Origin: Cellulomonas gilvus ATCC 13127 | GTDB taxonomy: Bacteria > Actinomycetota > Actinomycetes > Actinomycetales > Cellulomonadaceae | Direction of reading: 5' to 3' | Assembly (NCBI RefSeq): GCF_000218545.1 | Contig: NC_015671.1 | Location: forward strand, 2,976,001 to 3,040,000 | DNA length: 64,000 nucleotides | Shown: one piece after another, positions 24,094-31,804 of the stretch | Layout of the letters: each line of letters opens with the position of its first letter | Numbering within the stretch: position 1 is the first letter of the stretch | Made by a program: the position numbers and the translations under genes | The notes under the pieces: model-generated | What the model was told of the DNA's origin: nothing | What the model saw: the letters and a program-made list of their open reading frames with translations, nothing else | The model's database searches: none

Positions 24094-25109
24094 ACCACAC
24101 CACGCACGTTCCCGACGAGACGTGCGCCACCATCCCGCCCTCGCCCGCCGAGCACACGATGGGCAGCGACGCCGCGACCAGCCTGGCCGGCACGCTCAAG
24201 GCACTGGCCGACCCGCTGCGTCTGCGCATGCTGTCGATGATCGCCACGTCACCCATGGGCGAGGCGTGCGTGTGCGACCTCACGACCGTGGCGGAGGTCT
24301 CGGGGCCGACCGTCTCGCACCACCTCAAGGTGCTCAAGGACGCCGGGGTGCTGACCGCGGAGCGCCGCGGGACGTGGGTGCACTACCGCGTGGAGCCCGC
24401 GCTGCGCGGTGCCGTCACCACGCTGCTGGAGTCGTTCGCCCCCGCGACGGTGGACGCCGCGGCCCGCACCGCGCCGCTGGGCGGGCTCACGGACGCCGAG
24501 GAGACGCTCGCGCGCATCGCCGGTCGCCTGTCCGACGAGTGTCCTCAGCGCGACCCGGCGGCCGTGCTCACCGTGGTGCGCGAGTCGTACACCGCGCTCG
24601 CACGCAGCTCCGCGGTGCGGGCGCACCTCGTCGTGAACACCGAGCGGTTCGCGCGTCAGCGGCTCGCGGACGCCGAGCGGGCGGTCGTGGACGCACGGGC
24701 GGTGCCGCAGATCCTGTTCGTGTGCGTCGCGAACGCGGGCCGCTCGCAGCTCGCCGCGGCACTGGTCCGGCGCTACGCGGGTGACGCTGTCGTCGTGCGC
24801 AGCGCGGGGTCGGCGCCTGCCGCGGACGTCCACCGGGCGGTCCGCCCGCTGCTGGCCGACCTGGGCGCCGCCGACGACGCGTTCCCCAAGCCGCTGACCG
24901 ACGACGCCGTCCGCGCGGCCGACGTGGTGATCACCATGGGCTGCGGAGACACGTGCCCCGTCCTGCCCGGCAAGCGGTACGAGGACTGGGTCGTCGGTGA
25001 CCCCGCGCTCGCGTCCGCCACCGGCACCCGTGCGATCCGGGACGAGATCGACCGCCGGGTGCGCGCGCTCCTGGCCGAGCTGCTCCCCGACCTGCCCCTG
25101 CCCGCCTGA
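24090..25109 (+). CDS. ArsR - helical bundle - ArsC fusion protein
   Basis: The protein has 339 residues in three parts. Residues ~25-115 are an ArsR winged helix with the As(III) motif CVCDL (Cys60, Cys62) and the reading helix SGPTVSHHLKVLKDAGVL. Residues ~130-200 form the three-helix dimerisation bundle often fused to such phosphatases. Residues ~206-339 are an ArsC of the LMW-phosphatase type, with Cys212-x5-Arg218 and the resolving pair CGDTC (Cys285, Cys289). All catalytic and sensor residues are present, so both functions could be active. It may sense the arsenite that it makes. It starts on a GTG overlapping the acr3 stop. Confidence 0.9.
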   Translation: MNHTTHVPDETCATIPPSPAEHTMGSDAATSLAGTLKALADPLRLRMLSMIATSPMGEACVCDLTTVAEVSGPTVSHHLKVLKDAGVLTAERRGTWVHYRVEPALRGAVTTLLESFAPATVDAAARTAPLGGLTDAEETLARIAGRLSDECPQRDPAAVLTVVRESYTALARSSAVRAHLVVNTERFARQRLADAERAVVDARAVPQILFVCVANAGRSQLAAALVRRYAGDAVVVRSAGSAPAADVHRAVRPLLADLGAADDAFPKPLTDDAVRAADVVITMGCGDTCPVLPGKRYEDWVVGDPALASATGTRAIRDEIDRRVRALLAELLPDLPLPA

Positions 25110-25153
25110 CCCTCCAGCCCGACCTCCAGCCCGACCCGACCCCGAGGAGACCC

Positions 25154-25570
25154 GTGTCCACCAAGCCCAGCGTCCTGTTCGTCTGCGTCCACAACGCCGG
25201 TCGCTCCCAGATGGCGGCGGGCTTCCTGACCGCCCTGGGCGGCGACGGCGTCGAGGTCCGGTCCGCCGGCTCGATGCCCGCCGACCAGGTCAACCCCGTC
25301 GCGGTGCAGGCGATGGCCGAGCTCGGCATCGACATCGCCGCCGAGCAGCCCAAGGTGCTCACCACCGAGGCCGTCCAGGCCTCGGACGTCGTGGTCACCA
25401 TGGGGTGCGGCGACGCGTGCCCGTACTTCCCCGGCAAGCGCTACGAGGACTGGAAGCTCGAGGACCCCGCGGGCCAGGGCCTGGAGTCGGTGCGGCCGAT
25501 CCGGGACGAGATCCGCGCGCGCGTCCTCACGCTGCTCGACGAGCTCGGCGTCACACCGGTCCGCGCCTGA
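25154..25570 (+). CDS. arsC: Arsenate reductase, thioredoxin-coupled type
   Basis: The protein has 138 residues. The loop CVHNAGRSQ (Cys11-x5-Arg17) binds arsenate, and CGDAC (Cys85, Cys89) supplies the two resolving cysteines used with thioredoxin. The segment [15 protein letters not shown] is typical. It reduces As(V) to As(III) for export by Acr3. The GTG start has a GAGGAG site. It is the last gene of the trxB-acr3 operon and shares about half its residues with the ArsC part of the fusion protein upstream. Confidence 0.93.
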   Translation: MSTKPSVLFVCVHNAGRSQMAAGFLTALGGDGVEVRSAGSMPADQVNPVAVQAMAELGIDIAAEQPKVLTTEAVQASDVVVTMGCGDACPYFPGKRYEDWKLEDPAGQGLESVRPIRDEIRARVLTLLDELGVTPVRA

Positions 25571-25574
25571 CCGT

Positions 25575-25610
25575 GCGAGCGGGGCCCGGCACCGTCCGGG
25601 CCCCGCTCGC
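25575..25610. terminator. Bidirectional terminator between arsC and arsM
   Basis: A perfect 15-bp stem (25575-25589 with 25596-25610) and a 6-base loop lie between two convergent genes, five bases after the arsC stop. Confidence 0.85.
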
Positions 25611-25645
25611 TCATGCGGCGCAGCACGCGCTCGCCACCGGGTGTC

Positions 25646-26497
25646 TCACGTGTCCTTGCGCGCGCGGACGATCGCGCCGTGCATGCCGTCGGCCACGCGG
25701 TGCGTGAACGTCACGTCCGCGTCGACGAAGCCCGCGGCGGCGAGGCCCTCCAGGTACTCGGCACGGGACAGCGCCCCGGCGATGCACCCGACGTACGAGC
25801 CGCGCTCGGCGCGCTCGTCGGACGTCAGGTGGTCCTCGGCGACCACGTCGGAGATGCCCAGCCGGCCGCCCGGCACCAGGACGCGGAAGGCCTCCGCGAG
25901 CACCGCGGGCTTGTCGGGCGAGAGGTTGACCACGCAGTTGGAGATCACCACGTCCACCGACGCGTCTGGCAGCGGCAGGTCCTCGATGGTGCCGCGGTGG
26001 AACGCGACGTTCGTCGCGCCGGCCTTGGCCGCGTTCGCGCGGGCCAGCTCGAGCATCTCGTCGGTCATGTCCACGCCGTGCGCGAACCCCGTGGGGCCGA
26101 CGCGGCGGGCCGAGAGCAGCACGTCGATCCCGCCGCCCGATCCCAGGTCCAGCACCCGCTCGCCCTCGCGCAGCTCCGCGACCATGAGGGGGTTGCCGCA
26201 CCCGAGCGAGGCCGCGAGCGCCTCGGGCGGGAGACCCAGCGTCTGGTCGGCCGCGTAGAGCGCGGCACCGAACCGCTCGTCGACGACGACGGCGTCCGTG
26301 GCGCAGCAGGCACCCGCCTCCGCGGCGACGTCCGTGGCGCAGCACGCGTCCGCCTCCGCGCTGGCGTCCGTCGCACAGCACGCGCCCGACTCCGCGGCCG
26401 CGTCCGTGCCGCAGCACGACGCCGCGCTGCCCGCCGCCTGCGCCTGCACCGCCGCGAGCGCGTACCGCTCGCGCACCTGCTCCCTGATGTCGTCCAT
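25646..26497 (-). CDS. arsM: Arsenite S-adenosylmethionine methyltransferase
   Basis: The protein has 283 residues. Three conserved arsenite-binding cysteines are visible: LGCGNP (Cys100), ISNCVVNL (Cys188) and GCIAGA (Cys238). The SAM motif is [11 protein letters not shown]. The N-terminal region carries four Cys-Cys pairs at residues 28, 40, 52 and 64, an exact 12-residue period, where the family usually has one or two. It methylates As(III), giving mono- to trimethyl species. The ATG at 26497 has a GGAGG site; a GTG twelve bases upstream is possible. It diverges from arsR across two matching operator-like palindromes. Confidence 0.92.
   Translation of the reverse strand: MDDIREQVRERYALAAVQAQAAGSAASCCGTDAAAESGACCATDASAEADACCATDVAAEAGACCATDAVVVDERFGAALYAADQTLGLPPEALAASLGCGNPLMVAELREGERVLDLGSGGGIDVLLSARRVGPTGFAHGVDMTDEMLELARANAAKAGATNVAFHRGTIEDLPLPDASVDVVISNCVVNLSPDKPAVLAEAFRVLVPGGRLGISDVVAEDHLTSDERAERGSYVGCIAGALSRAEYLEGLAAAGFVDADVTFTHRVADGMHGAIVRARKDT
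26294..26416. repeat. 36-base tandem repeat inside arsM
   Basis: About 3.5 units of 36 bases encode the CC(A/G)TD-containing 12-residue repeat of ArsM. Units differ at several third positions, so the repeat is maintained at protein level rather than being a very recent slippage product. Confidence 0.8.
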
Positions 26498-26511
26498 GTC
26501 CGCCTCCACAT

Positions 26512-26527
26512 ATCGAAGTGTGTCGAT
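26512..26527. promoter_or_regulatory. ArsR operator candidate, arsM side
   Basis: ATCGA-AGTGTG-TCGAT, perfect 5-base arms with a 6-base spacer, 14 bases upstream of the arsM ATG. It is the same architecture as the site at 26566. Confidence 0.75.
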
Positions 26528-26565
26528 GCCTCACACCGTGCACCCGACCATCGACGGGTGTCAAT

Positions 26566-26581
26566 ATCGACATGAGTCGAT
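26566..26581. promoter_or_regulatory. ArsR operator candidate, arsR side
   Basis: ATCGA-CATGAG-TCGAT, 20 bases upstream of the arsR ATG at 26602 and 54 bases from the matching site at 26512. Both lie in the 104-base divergent promoter region. Confidence 0.75.
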
Positions 26582-26601
26582 GTTTGCGCCACACTGGTCG
26601 C

Positions 26602-26970
26602 ATGAGCACGCACCTCCTGCCGGTGGCCCAGGCGCCCTCCGCCTGCTGCACCCCCGTGACCGGTCCGGTGATCGCCCCCGAGGACGCCGAGAACGTGGCA
26701 CGCGCCCTCAAGGCCCTCGCCGACCCCACCCGCCTGCGCCTGCTGTCGATCATCGCGGCGCACCAGGGCGCCGAGGCGTGCGTGTGCGACCTGACCGAAC
26801 CCGTCGGGCTGTCCCAGCCGACCGTCTCGCACCACCTCAAGGTCCTCACGGAGGCCGGCCTCGTCTCGCGCGACAAGCGCGGGGTGTGGGCCTACTACGC
26901 ACTGGTCCCCGGTGCGGTCGAGGCGCTCACGGGGCACCTGGTGCAGCACGTGGGCGGAGCCGCCGCGTGA
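26602..26970 (+). CDS. arsR: ArsR As(III) sensor, Corynebacterium type
   Basis: The protein has 122 residues. It has the As(III) motif CVCDL (Cys60, Cys62) in the third helix and an additional vicinal pair Cys15-Cys16 in the N-terminal arm (SACCTPV). The C. glutamicum ArsR uses Cys15, Cys16 and Cys55, so this looks like the same sensor type. The recognition helix is LSQPTVSHHLKVLTEAGLV, nearly identical to that of the ArsR-ArsC fusion. It likely represses itself and arsM through the ATCGA-N6-TCGAT pair. Its stop overlaps the acetyltransferase start (GTGA). Confidence 0.9.
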   Translation: MSTHLLPVAQAPSACCTPVTGPVIAPEDAENVARALKALADPTRLRLLSIIAAHQGAEACVCDLTEPVGLSQPTVSHHLKVLTEAGLVSRDKRGVWAYYALVPGAVEALTGHLVQHVGGAAA

Positions 26971-27470
26971 GCGCCACCGTCACGGTCGCGCCCATGACGG
27001 CCGAGCACGCCGACGCGGTGCTGCGCATCTACGACGAGGGCATCGCCACCGGGCACGCCACGTTCCAGTCCGCCGCACCCACGTGGGCCGCGTTCGACGC
27101 GGACCACCTGCCCGCACACCGCCTGGTCGCGCTGGACGACGACGGCGCCGTGCTCGGATGGGTGGCCGCAGCGCCCGTCTCCGGCCGGTGCGTCTACTCG
27201 GGCGTGGTCGAGCACTCGGTCTACGTCGCAGCGGCCGCGCGTGGCCGGGGCGTCGGGCGCACGCTGCTCACGGCGCTCGTCGGCTCGGCGCGTGAGGCGG
27301 GTGTGTGGACCCTCGAGTCGGGCGTGTTCCCGGAGAACACCGCGAGCCTGCGGCTGCACACCGAGGCCGGGTTCCGGGTGGTCGGCACGCGCGAACGCCT
27401 GGGCCTCATGGGGCACGGCCCGCTCGCGGGGCAGTGGCGCGACGTGGTGCTGCTCGAGAAGCGGCTGTAG
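26967..27470 (+). CDS. GNAT acetyltransferase, ArsN1/PAT-like
   Basis: The protein has 167 residues. It resembles phosphinothricin acetyltransferases: IYDEGIATGHATFQSAAPTW near the start, the SVYVAAAARGRGVGRTLL acetyl-CoA loop, and GVFPENTASLRLHTEAGF. In arsenic operons this group (ArsN1) acetylates the antibiotic arsinothricin. Translational coupling to arsR by a GTGA overlap supports that role over general bialaphos or methionine sulfoximine resistance, though the enzymes overlap in substrate. It ends one base before the convergent XRE gene. Confidence 0.85.
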   Translation: MSATVTVAPMTAEHADAVLRIYDEGIATGHATFQSAAPTWAAFDADHLPAHRLVALDDDGAVLGWVAAAPVSGRCVYSGVVEHSVYVAAAARGRGVGRTLLTALVGSAREAGVWTLESGVFPENTASLRLHTEAGFRVVGTRERLGLMGHGPLAGQWRDVVLLEKRL

Positions 27471-27471
27471 G

Positions 27472-28050
27472 TCACCCCGCGGACCGCGGGCGGGCGCGCA
27501 CGTGCATGCGCTCGCCCTGCGGCCCGAACAGCGTGAGCACCTCCGCCGGACCGGGGCCGGGGTTCACGAACGCGTGCGGCGTCCGCGTGTCGAACTCCAC
27601 CACCTCACCGGGGCCCAGCATGAGGTCGTGCTCGCCGAGCACCAGCCGCAGCCGCCCGGACAGCACGTACATCCACTCGTAGCCCTCGTGCACCTGCGGC
27701 TCGAGCGTCCGCTCGGGCGCCTGCGGCGGCATCACCAGCTTGTACGCGCGCAGCCCGCCCGGGTTGCGCGTGAGGGGCACGTACGTGGACCCGTGCCGCG
27801 TGAACGGCTTGGCGTGCACGCGCGGGTCGCCGGTCTGCGGGGCGTCGACGAGCTCGTCGAGCGGCACCTGGTGGACGCGCGCGAGCGGGAGCAGCAGCTC
27901 GAGCGTGGGCCGGCGCCGTCCCGACTCGAGCCGGGACAGCGTGCTGACCGAGATCCCCGTCTGCTCCGCGAGCGCCGCGAGCGTCAGGTCCCGCGCCACC
28001 CGGAGCTCCCGCAGCCGCGGGCCGACCGCCGCGAGCACGTCCTCCACCAT
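27472..28050 (-). CDS. XRE-family regulator with cupin domain
   Basis: The protein has 192 residues. An N-terminal helix-turn-helix (LTLAALAEQTGISVSTLSRLESGRRRP without the usual extension) is followed by a C-terminal cupin barrel (about 105-185) with HEGYEWMYVLSGRLRLVLG and HAFVNPG, which would bind a small ligand. Such regulators usually control adjacent detoxification or catabolic genes. A perfect palindrome lies 8 bases upstream of its start, in the divergent region shared with the FAD-methyltransferase gene. It likely represses both. Confidence 0.85.
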   Translation of the reverse strand: MVEDVLAAVGPRLRELRVARDLTLAALAEQTGISVSTLSRLESGRRRPTLELLLPLARVHQVPLDELVDAPQTGDPRVHAKPFTRHGSTYVPLTRNPGGLRAYKLVMPPQAPERTLEPQVHEGYEWMYVLSGRLRLVLGEHDLMLGPGEVVEFDTRTPHAFVNPGPGPAEVLTLFGPQGERMHVRARPRSAG

Positions 28051-28058
28051 GACCGCAT

Positions 28059-28075
28059 GTTGCCATTCCGGCAAC
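28059..28075. promoter_or_regulatory. Operator candidate of the XRE/FAD-methyltransferase pair
   Basis: GTTGCC-ATTCC-GGCAAC, 6-base arms and 5-base spacer, in the 100-base divergent region. A further TTGCC half-site occurs at about 28081. Confidence 0.65.
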
Positions 28076-28150
28076 GATTCTTGCCACCACGCGCGGCCGC
28101 GACGCACAGTCTCACCGGACCACCGGCCACGCCCAGGCAGGAGCACACGC

Positions 28151-29836
28151 ATGACCAGCACGCACGAGCACCACGAGCACGCCGCACCCTCCCCCACCCG
28201 GGATGCCGCCGCGGCGGGGCTCGCTGCGGCACCGCACGACGGCACTGCACCGTGGGACGTCGTCGTCGTCGGGGGCGGCGCGGCCGGCCTGGCCGCGGCC
28301 CTCGTCCTCGCACGTGCCCGGCGGCGCGTGCTCGTGCTCGACGACGGGAGCCCGCGCAACGCACCCGCCGCACACGCGCACGGCTACCTCACGCGTGACG
28401 GTATCCCCCCGCGCGCACTGCTCGCGCACGGCCGCGACGAGGTGCTCGGCTACGGAGGCGTCGTCCGCACCGCACGCGCCGTGGCCGTGACCGGCACGGT
28501 GGGCGCGTTCGACGTCGCGCTCGACGACGGCACGCACGTGCTCGCACGTCGCGTGATCAGCACCACGGGCGGCCGCGACGAGCTGCCCGACGTCCCCGGG
28601 ATCGCGCAGCGGTGGGGCCGCGACGTGCTGCACTGCCCGTACTGCCACGGCCACGAGATCGGGGACGGCGCCGTCGTCGTCGCCGGCGACGGTCCGCTGG
28701 GCGTGCACGCGGCGCTGCTGTGGCGCCAGTGGACGCCCGACGTGACGCTCGTGCGCGCCGACGCGGCCCTGCCCGCCGACGAGGCCGCACGCCTGGCCGC
28801 ACGCGGCATCCGCGTGGCGCGGGGCGGCCTGGCCGAGCTCGAGGTCGAGGACGACCGTCTGGTCGCGGTCCGCACCGACCACGACGAGCGGATCCCGGCC
28901 GCCGCGCTCGTGGTGCGCTCGGAGCTGCACGCCCGCGCCGACCACCTGGCTCCGCTCGGGCTCGAGCCGGTCGAGGTCGAGCGTGCGGGCGTCGTCGTCG
29001 GCACCACCGTCCCGGCCGACGAGGCCGGCGCGACCGCCGTCCCGGGCGTGCGGGTGGCGGGCAACCTGACCGACCCGTTCGCGACCGTGCTCGCCTCCGC
29101 CGCACAGGGCGCGTTCGTCGGGGCGATGACCAACGCCGAGCTCGTGGAGGACGACGTGCGCGACGCCGTCGATCAGCACACGCGCCTGGTCACGGGCCAG
29201 GACCCGTCACCCGACGGGCCCTGGGTGCTCGACGAGGCGGGCTGGGAGGACCGCTACGCGGGCGTCACGGCGGTGTGGAGCGGCCGGCCCAACGCCGCGC
29301 TCGTGGACCACACCGCGCACCTGACCCCCGGGCGCGCGCTGGACCTGGGCGCGGGCGAGGGCCGCGACGCGGTGTGGCTCGCGGAGCGCGGCTGGGACGT
29401 CACGGCAGTCGACTTCGCGGCGACCGGCCTGGCCCGCGGCGAGCAGGCGGCTGCTGCGGCAGGGCTACGCGTGCGGTGGGTGCACGCCGACGTGACCACC
29501 TGGGCGTCCGACGAACAGTTCGACCTGGTGACCTCGCACTTCATCCACCTGACCCCCGAGCGGCGCACCGGGTTCGTCACGCGCGCGGCGTCGATGGTCG
29601 CGCCGGGCGGCACGCTCCTGCTGGTCGGTCACGACGCGCTCGACCTCGCGGCGCCCGTGGGCCGTCCGCGCGACCGCGCGATGTTCCCCGGCGCCCAGCA
29701 GGTCCGCGACGAGCTGCTCGCGACCGGCGGGGCGTGGACGGTCGAGGTCGCGCACGCCGTCCCCCGCGCGATCACCACGTCCGACGGGGTCGTCACCCTC
29801 CACGACACGGTGCTGCGCGCGGTGCGGGCCGTCTGA
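28151..29836 (+). CDS. FAD-dependent oxidoreductase fused to SAM methyltransferase
   Basis: The protein has 561 residues. The N-terminal ~330 residues are a thioredoxin-reductase-like flavoprotein, with GGGAAGLAAA (residues 41-50) for FAD, a CPYC redox pair at residues 162-165, an NADPH-binding region near 176-190, and VRVAGNLTDPF near the end. The C-terminal ~200 residues form a class I methyltransferase (ALDLGAGEGRDAVWLAERGWDV), close to TehB-type detoxification enzymes. A short His-rich N-terminus (HEHHEH) precedes the flavin domain. The pairing suggests reduction followed by methylation of one toxic compound, perhaps a metalloid oxyanion. An AGGAG site precedes the ATG. Confidence 0.88.
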   Translation: MTSTHEHHEHAAPSPTRDAAAAGLAAAPHDGTAPWDVVVVGGGAAGLAAALVLARARRRVLVLDDGSPRNAPAAHAHGYLTRDGIPPRALLAHGRDEVLGYGGVVRTARAVAVTGTVGAFDVALDDGTHVLARRVISTTGGRDELPDVPGIAQRWGRDVLHCPYCHGHEIGDGAVVVAGDGPLGVHAALLWRQWTPDVTLVRADAALPADEAARLAARGIRVARGGLAELEVEDDRLVAVRTDHDERIPAAALVVRSELHARADHLAPLGLEPVEVERAGVVVGTTVPADEAGATAVPGVRVAGNLTDPFATVLASAAQGAFVGAMTNAELVEDDVRDAVDQHTRLVTGQDPSPDGPWVLDEAGWEDRYAGVTAVWSGRPNAALVDHTAHLTPGRALDLGAGEGRDAVWLAERGWDVTAVDFAATGLARGEQAAAAAGLRVRWVHADVTTWASDEQFDLVTSHFIHLTPERRTGFVTRAASMVAPGGTLLLVGHDALDLAAPVGRPRDRAMFPGAQQVRDELLATGGAWTVEVAHAVPRAITTSDGVVTLHDTVLRAVRAV

Positions 29837-29845
29837 CCGCCGGGG

Positions 29846-30340
29846 TCAGCGGCGCGAACGCAGCGCGCGCAGCGCCCCGGTCGACCACAGCGCCCACGCC
29901 ACCAGCACCGGCTGGAAGAACAGCCGCACCAGGCGCTTGGTGTCCGTGTCGAGCCCGAACCCGTCCTTGTGCTCGAGCCACTGCGCCAGGTTGCCGGGGA
30001 AGATCACGACGAAGAACGCCGCGACCACCAGCCCCACCACCACGCGGTAGCGCGGCAGCACGACGAGCGCCGCGCCGAGCCCGATCTCCACCGCACCCGA
30101 CGCGAGCACCGTCAGGTCGGTGCCGACCGGGAACCAGGAGGGCACCTGCGCCTGGAACTCGTCACGCGCGAACGTCAGGTGGCTCACGCCCGCGAACAGC
30201 AGCGAGAGCCCGAGCCCGACGCGCGCGACCACGCGCGGCACCGAGTCGGGGCCGGGCGGCTCGAGCAGCACGCGGAGACGGTCGGCGGCGCCCGCGGCTG
30301 GGGCGTCGTCACGGCGGGGTGCGGGTTCGGTCACGGTCAC
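29846..30340 (-). CDS. DoxX-like membrane protein
   Basis: The protein has 164 residues with four hydrophobic helices (about 40-60, 80-97, 101-118 and 138-158). The segment VARVGLGLSLLFAGVSHLTFAR and the later PRYRVVVGLVVAAFFVVIFPGN place it with DoxX/DoxD-like proteins, membrane proteins of uncertain redox or stress function. It starts at a GTG with AGGATGAGG upstream, four bases after the stop of the winged-helix gene, so the two form an operon. It is convergent with the FAD-methyltransferase gene. Confidence 0.75.
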   Translation of the reverse strand: MTVTEPAPRRDDAPAAGAADRLRVLLEPPGPDSVPRVVARVGLGLSLLFAGVSHLTFARDEFQAQVPSWFPVGTDLTVLASGAVEIGLGAALVVLPRYRVVVGLVVAAFFVVIFPGNLAQWLEHKDGFGLDTDTKRLVRLFFQPVLVAWALWSTGALRALRSRR

Positions 30341-30344
30341 GGCC

Positions 30345-31607
30345 TCATCCTGCGGCCGGGCGCGCCGGGACGCCCGCCGGCGCGCGGCCCGGCGCGGCGT
30401 CCGGGAGCGGTGCGTGCCGACGCCCGCCGAACAGGGGCGACGGGAACGCCGGTGAGACCTTGCCGCCCGCGAGCCACGCGGTCAGGCGGGCCACCTCGTC
30501 GTCGATCGCGGCCCGGGCGCGTGCGCCGACGTCCTCGAGCAGCGCGACCTGGACCGTCCCGGTGCTCGCGGCCCACGCGCCGACGACGCGCCCGTCCACC
30601 CAGATGGTCGGGCCCGCGTTGCCCACCTTGTCGACGACCTCACGCGCGTGCGGTCCCAGGTACCAGTCGCGCTCGACCCAGCCCATGGTGGTCGGGTCCA
30701 GGCCGGGCAGCACCGCGACCCACGGCCCGACCGGCTCGACTGGCGCGACGTCGTCGGGCGGCAGCCACCCCACGGACGCGCTGCCCTCGAGGCCCACCGG
30801 CACCGCGCCGAGCTCGGACAGCGAGCGGCGCACGGCACCCAGGGTCGAGCCCAGCCACCACTGCACGTCCCGCTCGGTGCCGGGTCCGAACGTGCGCAGC
30901 CAGCGCGCGACCAGCTCGGTGTGCGCGGCGTCGGGGTCCATGGGCGCGACGGCGCCGCCCAACCAGGTCGACGTGAGCGTCCAGGTGGGCCGCGACGCGG
31001 TCCACCCGGCGCGGTTCTCGCCGCGCACCACCATGCCCTGCGCGGTCAGGATCGTGAGCAGCCGCGGGAGCACGGGCATCTCCGCGCCCCACCGCGTCCC
31101 GGGTGCCGCGACGAACCGGCCCGCCGCCTCGGGCACCAGCGGGCCCAGCTCCACCGCGGTGCGGCACACGCCGTCCGCGAGCGCGCGCAGCACGCCGGCC
31201 GTGGCCGCGTCCACCCAGCGATCGACGTCGCCGAAACCGCCGTCGAGCTCGAGCTCGCGCACCAGCCGCCGCCGCTCGGCGCCCGCGGTCCGGGCGCCCG
31301 GTGAGGCCACCACGGGTGGCAGCAGCCCGGCCTCCATGACCCACAGCGTGCGCCGCATCGCCATCTGCCGGACCAGCGACCGGCGGCCGAACAGCGCGTC
31401 GTCGAGCGCGCTCGTCGTGAAGTCCGGGACGCGTGCCCACGCCGCGACGTACGGGCCCGACGCATCCGTGCCGTGCAGCGCGACCATCGCACGCGCCGCG
31501 GACTCGACGTCGGGGACCTTCTCGACGAGCGCGTGCCGGCGCGCCAGGCGCGCACGCCGCTGCGCGGTGTCGACGACGAACGCGGGTTCGGGTCGTGGGG
31601 TGGCCAC
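30345..31607 (-). CDS. Winged-helix DNA-binding protein (HTH_42/YcaQ-like)
   Basis: The product has about 420 residues. It has the long-family pattern: RRARLARRHALVEKV and LHGTDASGPYVAAWARVPDF near the N-terminus, and WLGGAVAPMDPDAAHTELVARWLRTFGPGT in the middle. Members of the HTH_42 family include glycosylase-like proteins (AlkZ/YcaQ) that unhook interstrand DNA cross-links; their catalytic QxQ/QxD motif is not evident here. The related actinobacterial proteins are uncharacterised. The GTG at 31607 is chosen. It is co-transcribed with the DoxX-like gene. Confidence 0.75.
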   Translation of the reverse strand: MATPRPEPAFVVDTAQRRARLARRHALVEKVPDVESAARAMVALHGTDASGPYVAAWARVPDFTTSALDDALFGRRSLVRQMAMRRTLWVMEAGLLPPVVASPGARTAGAERRRLVRELELDGGFGDVDRWVDAATAGVLRALADGVCRTAVELGPLVPEAAGRFVAAPGTRWGAEMPVLPRLLTILTAQGMVVRGENRAGWTASRPTWTLTSTWLGGAVAPMDPDAAHTELVARWLRTFGPGTERDVQWWLGSTLGAVRRSLSELGAVPVGLEGSASVGWLPPDDVAPVEPVGPWVAVLPGLDPTTMGWVERDWYLGPHAREVVDKVGNAGPTIWVDGRVVGAWAASTGTVQVALLEDVGARARAAIDDEVARLTAWLAGGKVSPAFPSPLFGGRRHAPLPDAAPGRAPAGVPARPAAG

Positions 31608-31804
31608 GTCCCGATCATGCCCCGCGGCACCCACACCTCGGCCGAGCCGGTCAGCCGCCCCTGCCAACTCGATCAGATTCGAACACGCCCAGCGGACGCA
31701 GGCGCCGTTGCACGCGGAGATCTGTGCGAACCCGATGTGTGATTCTGTTCGTTCTTGGTCGGAAGTCCTTCCGCGCGCGACATCGAGGCGCTACGCTCGG
31801 CGGC

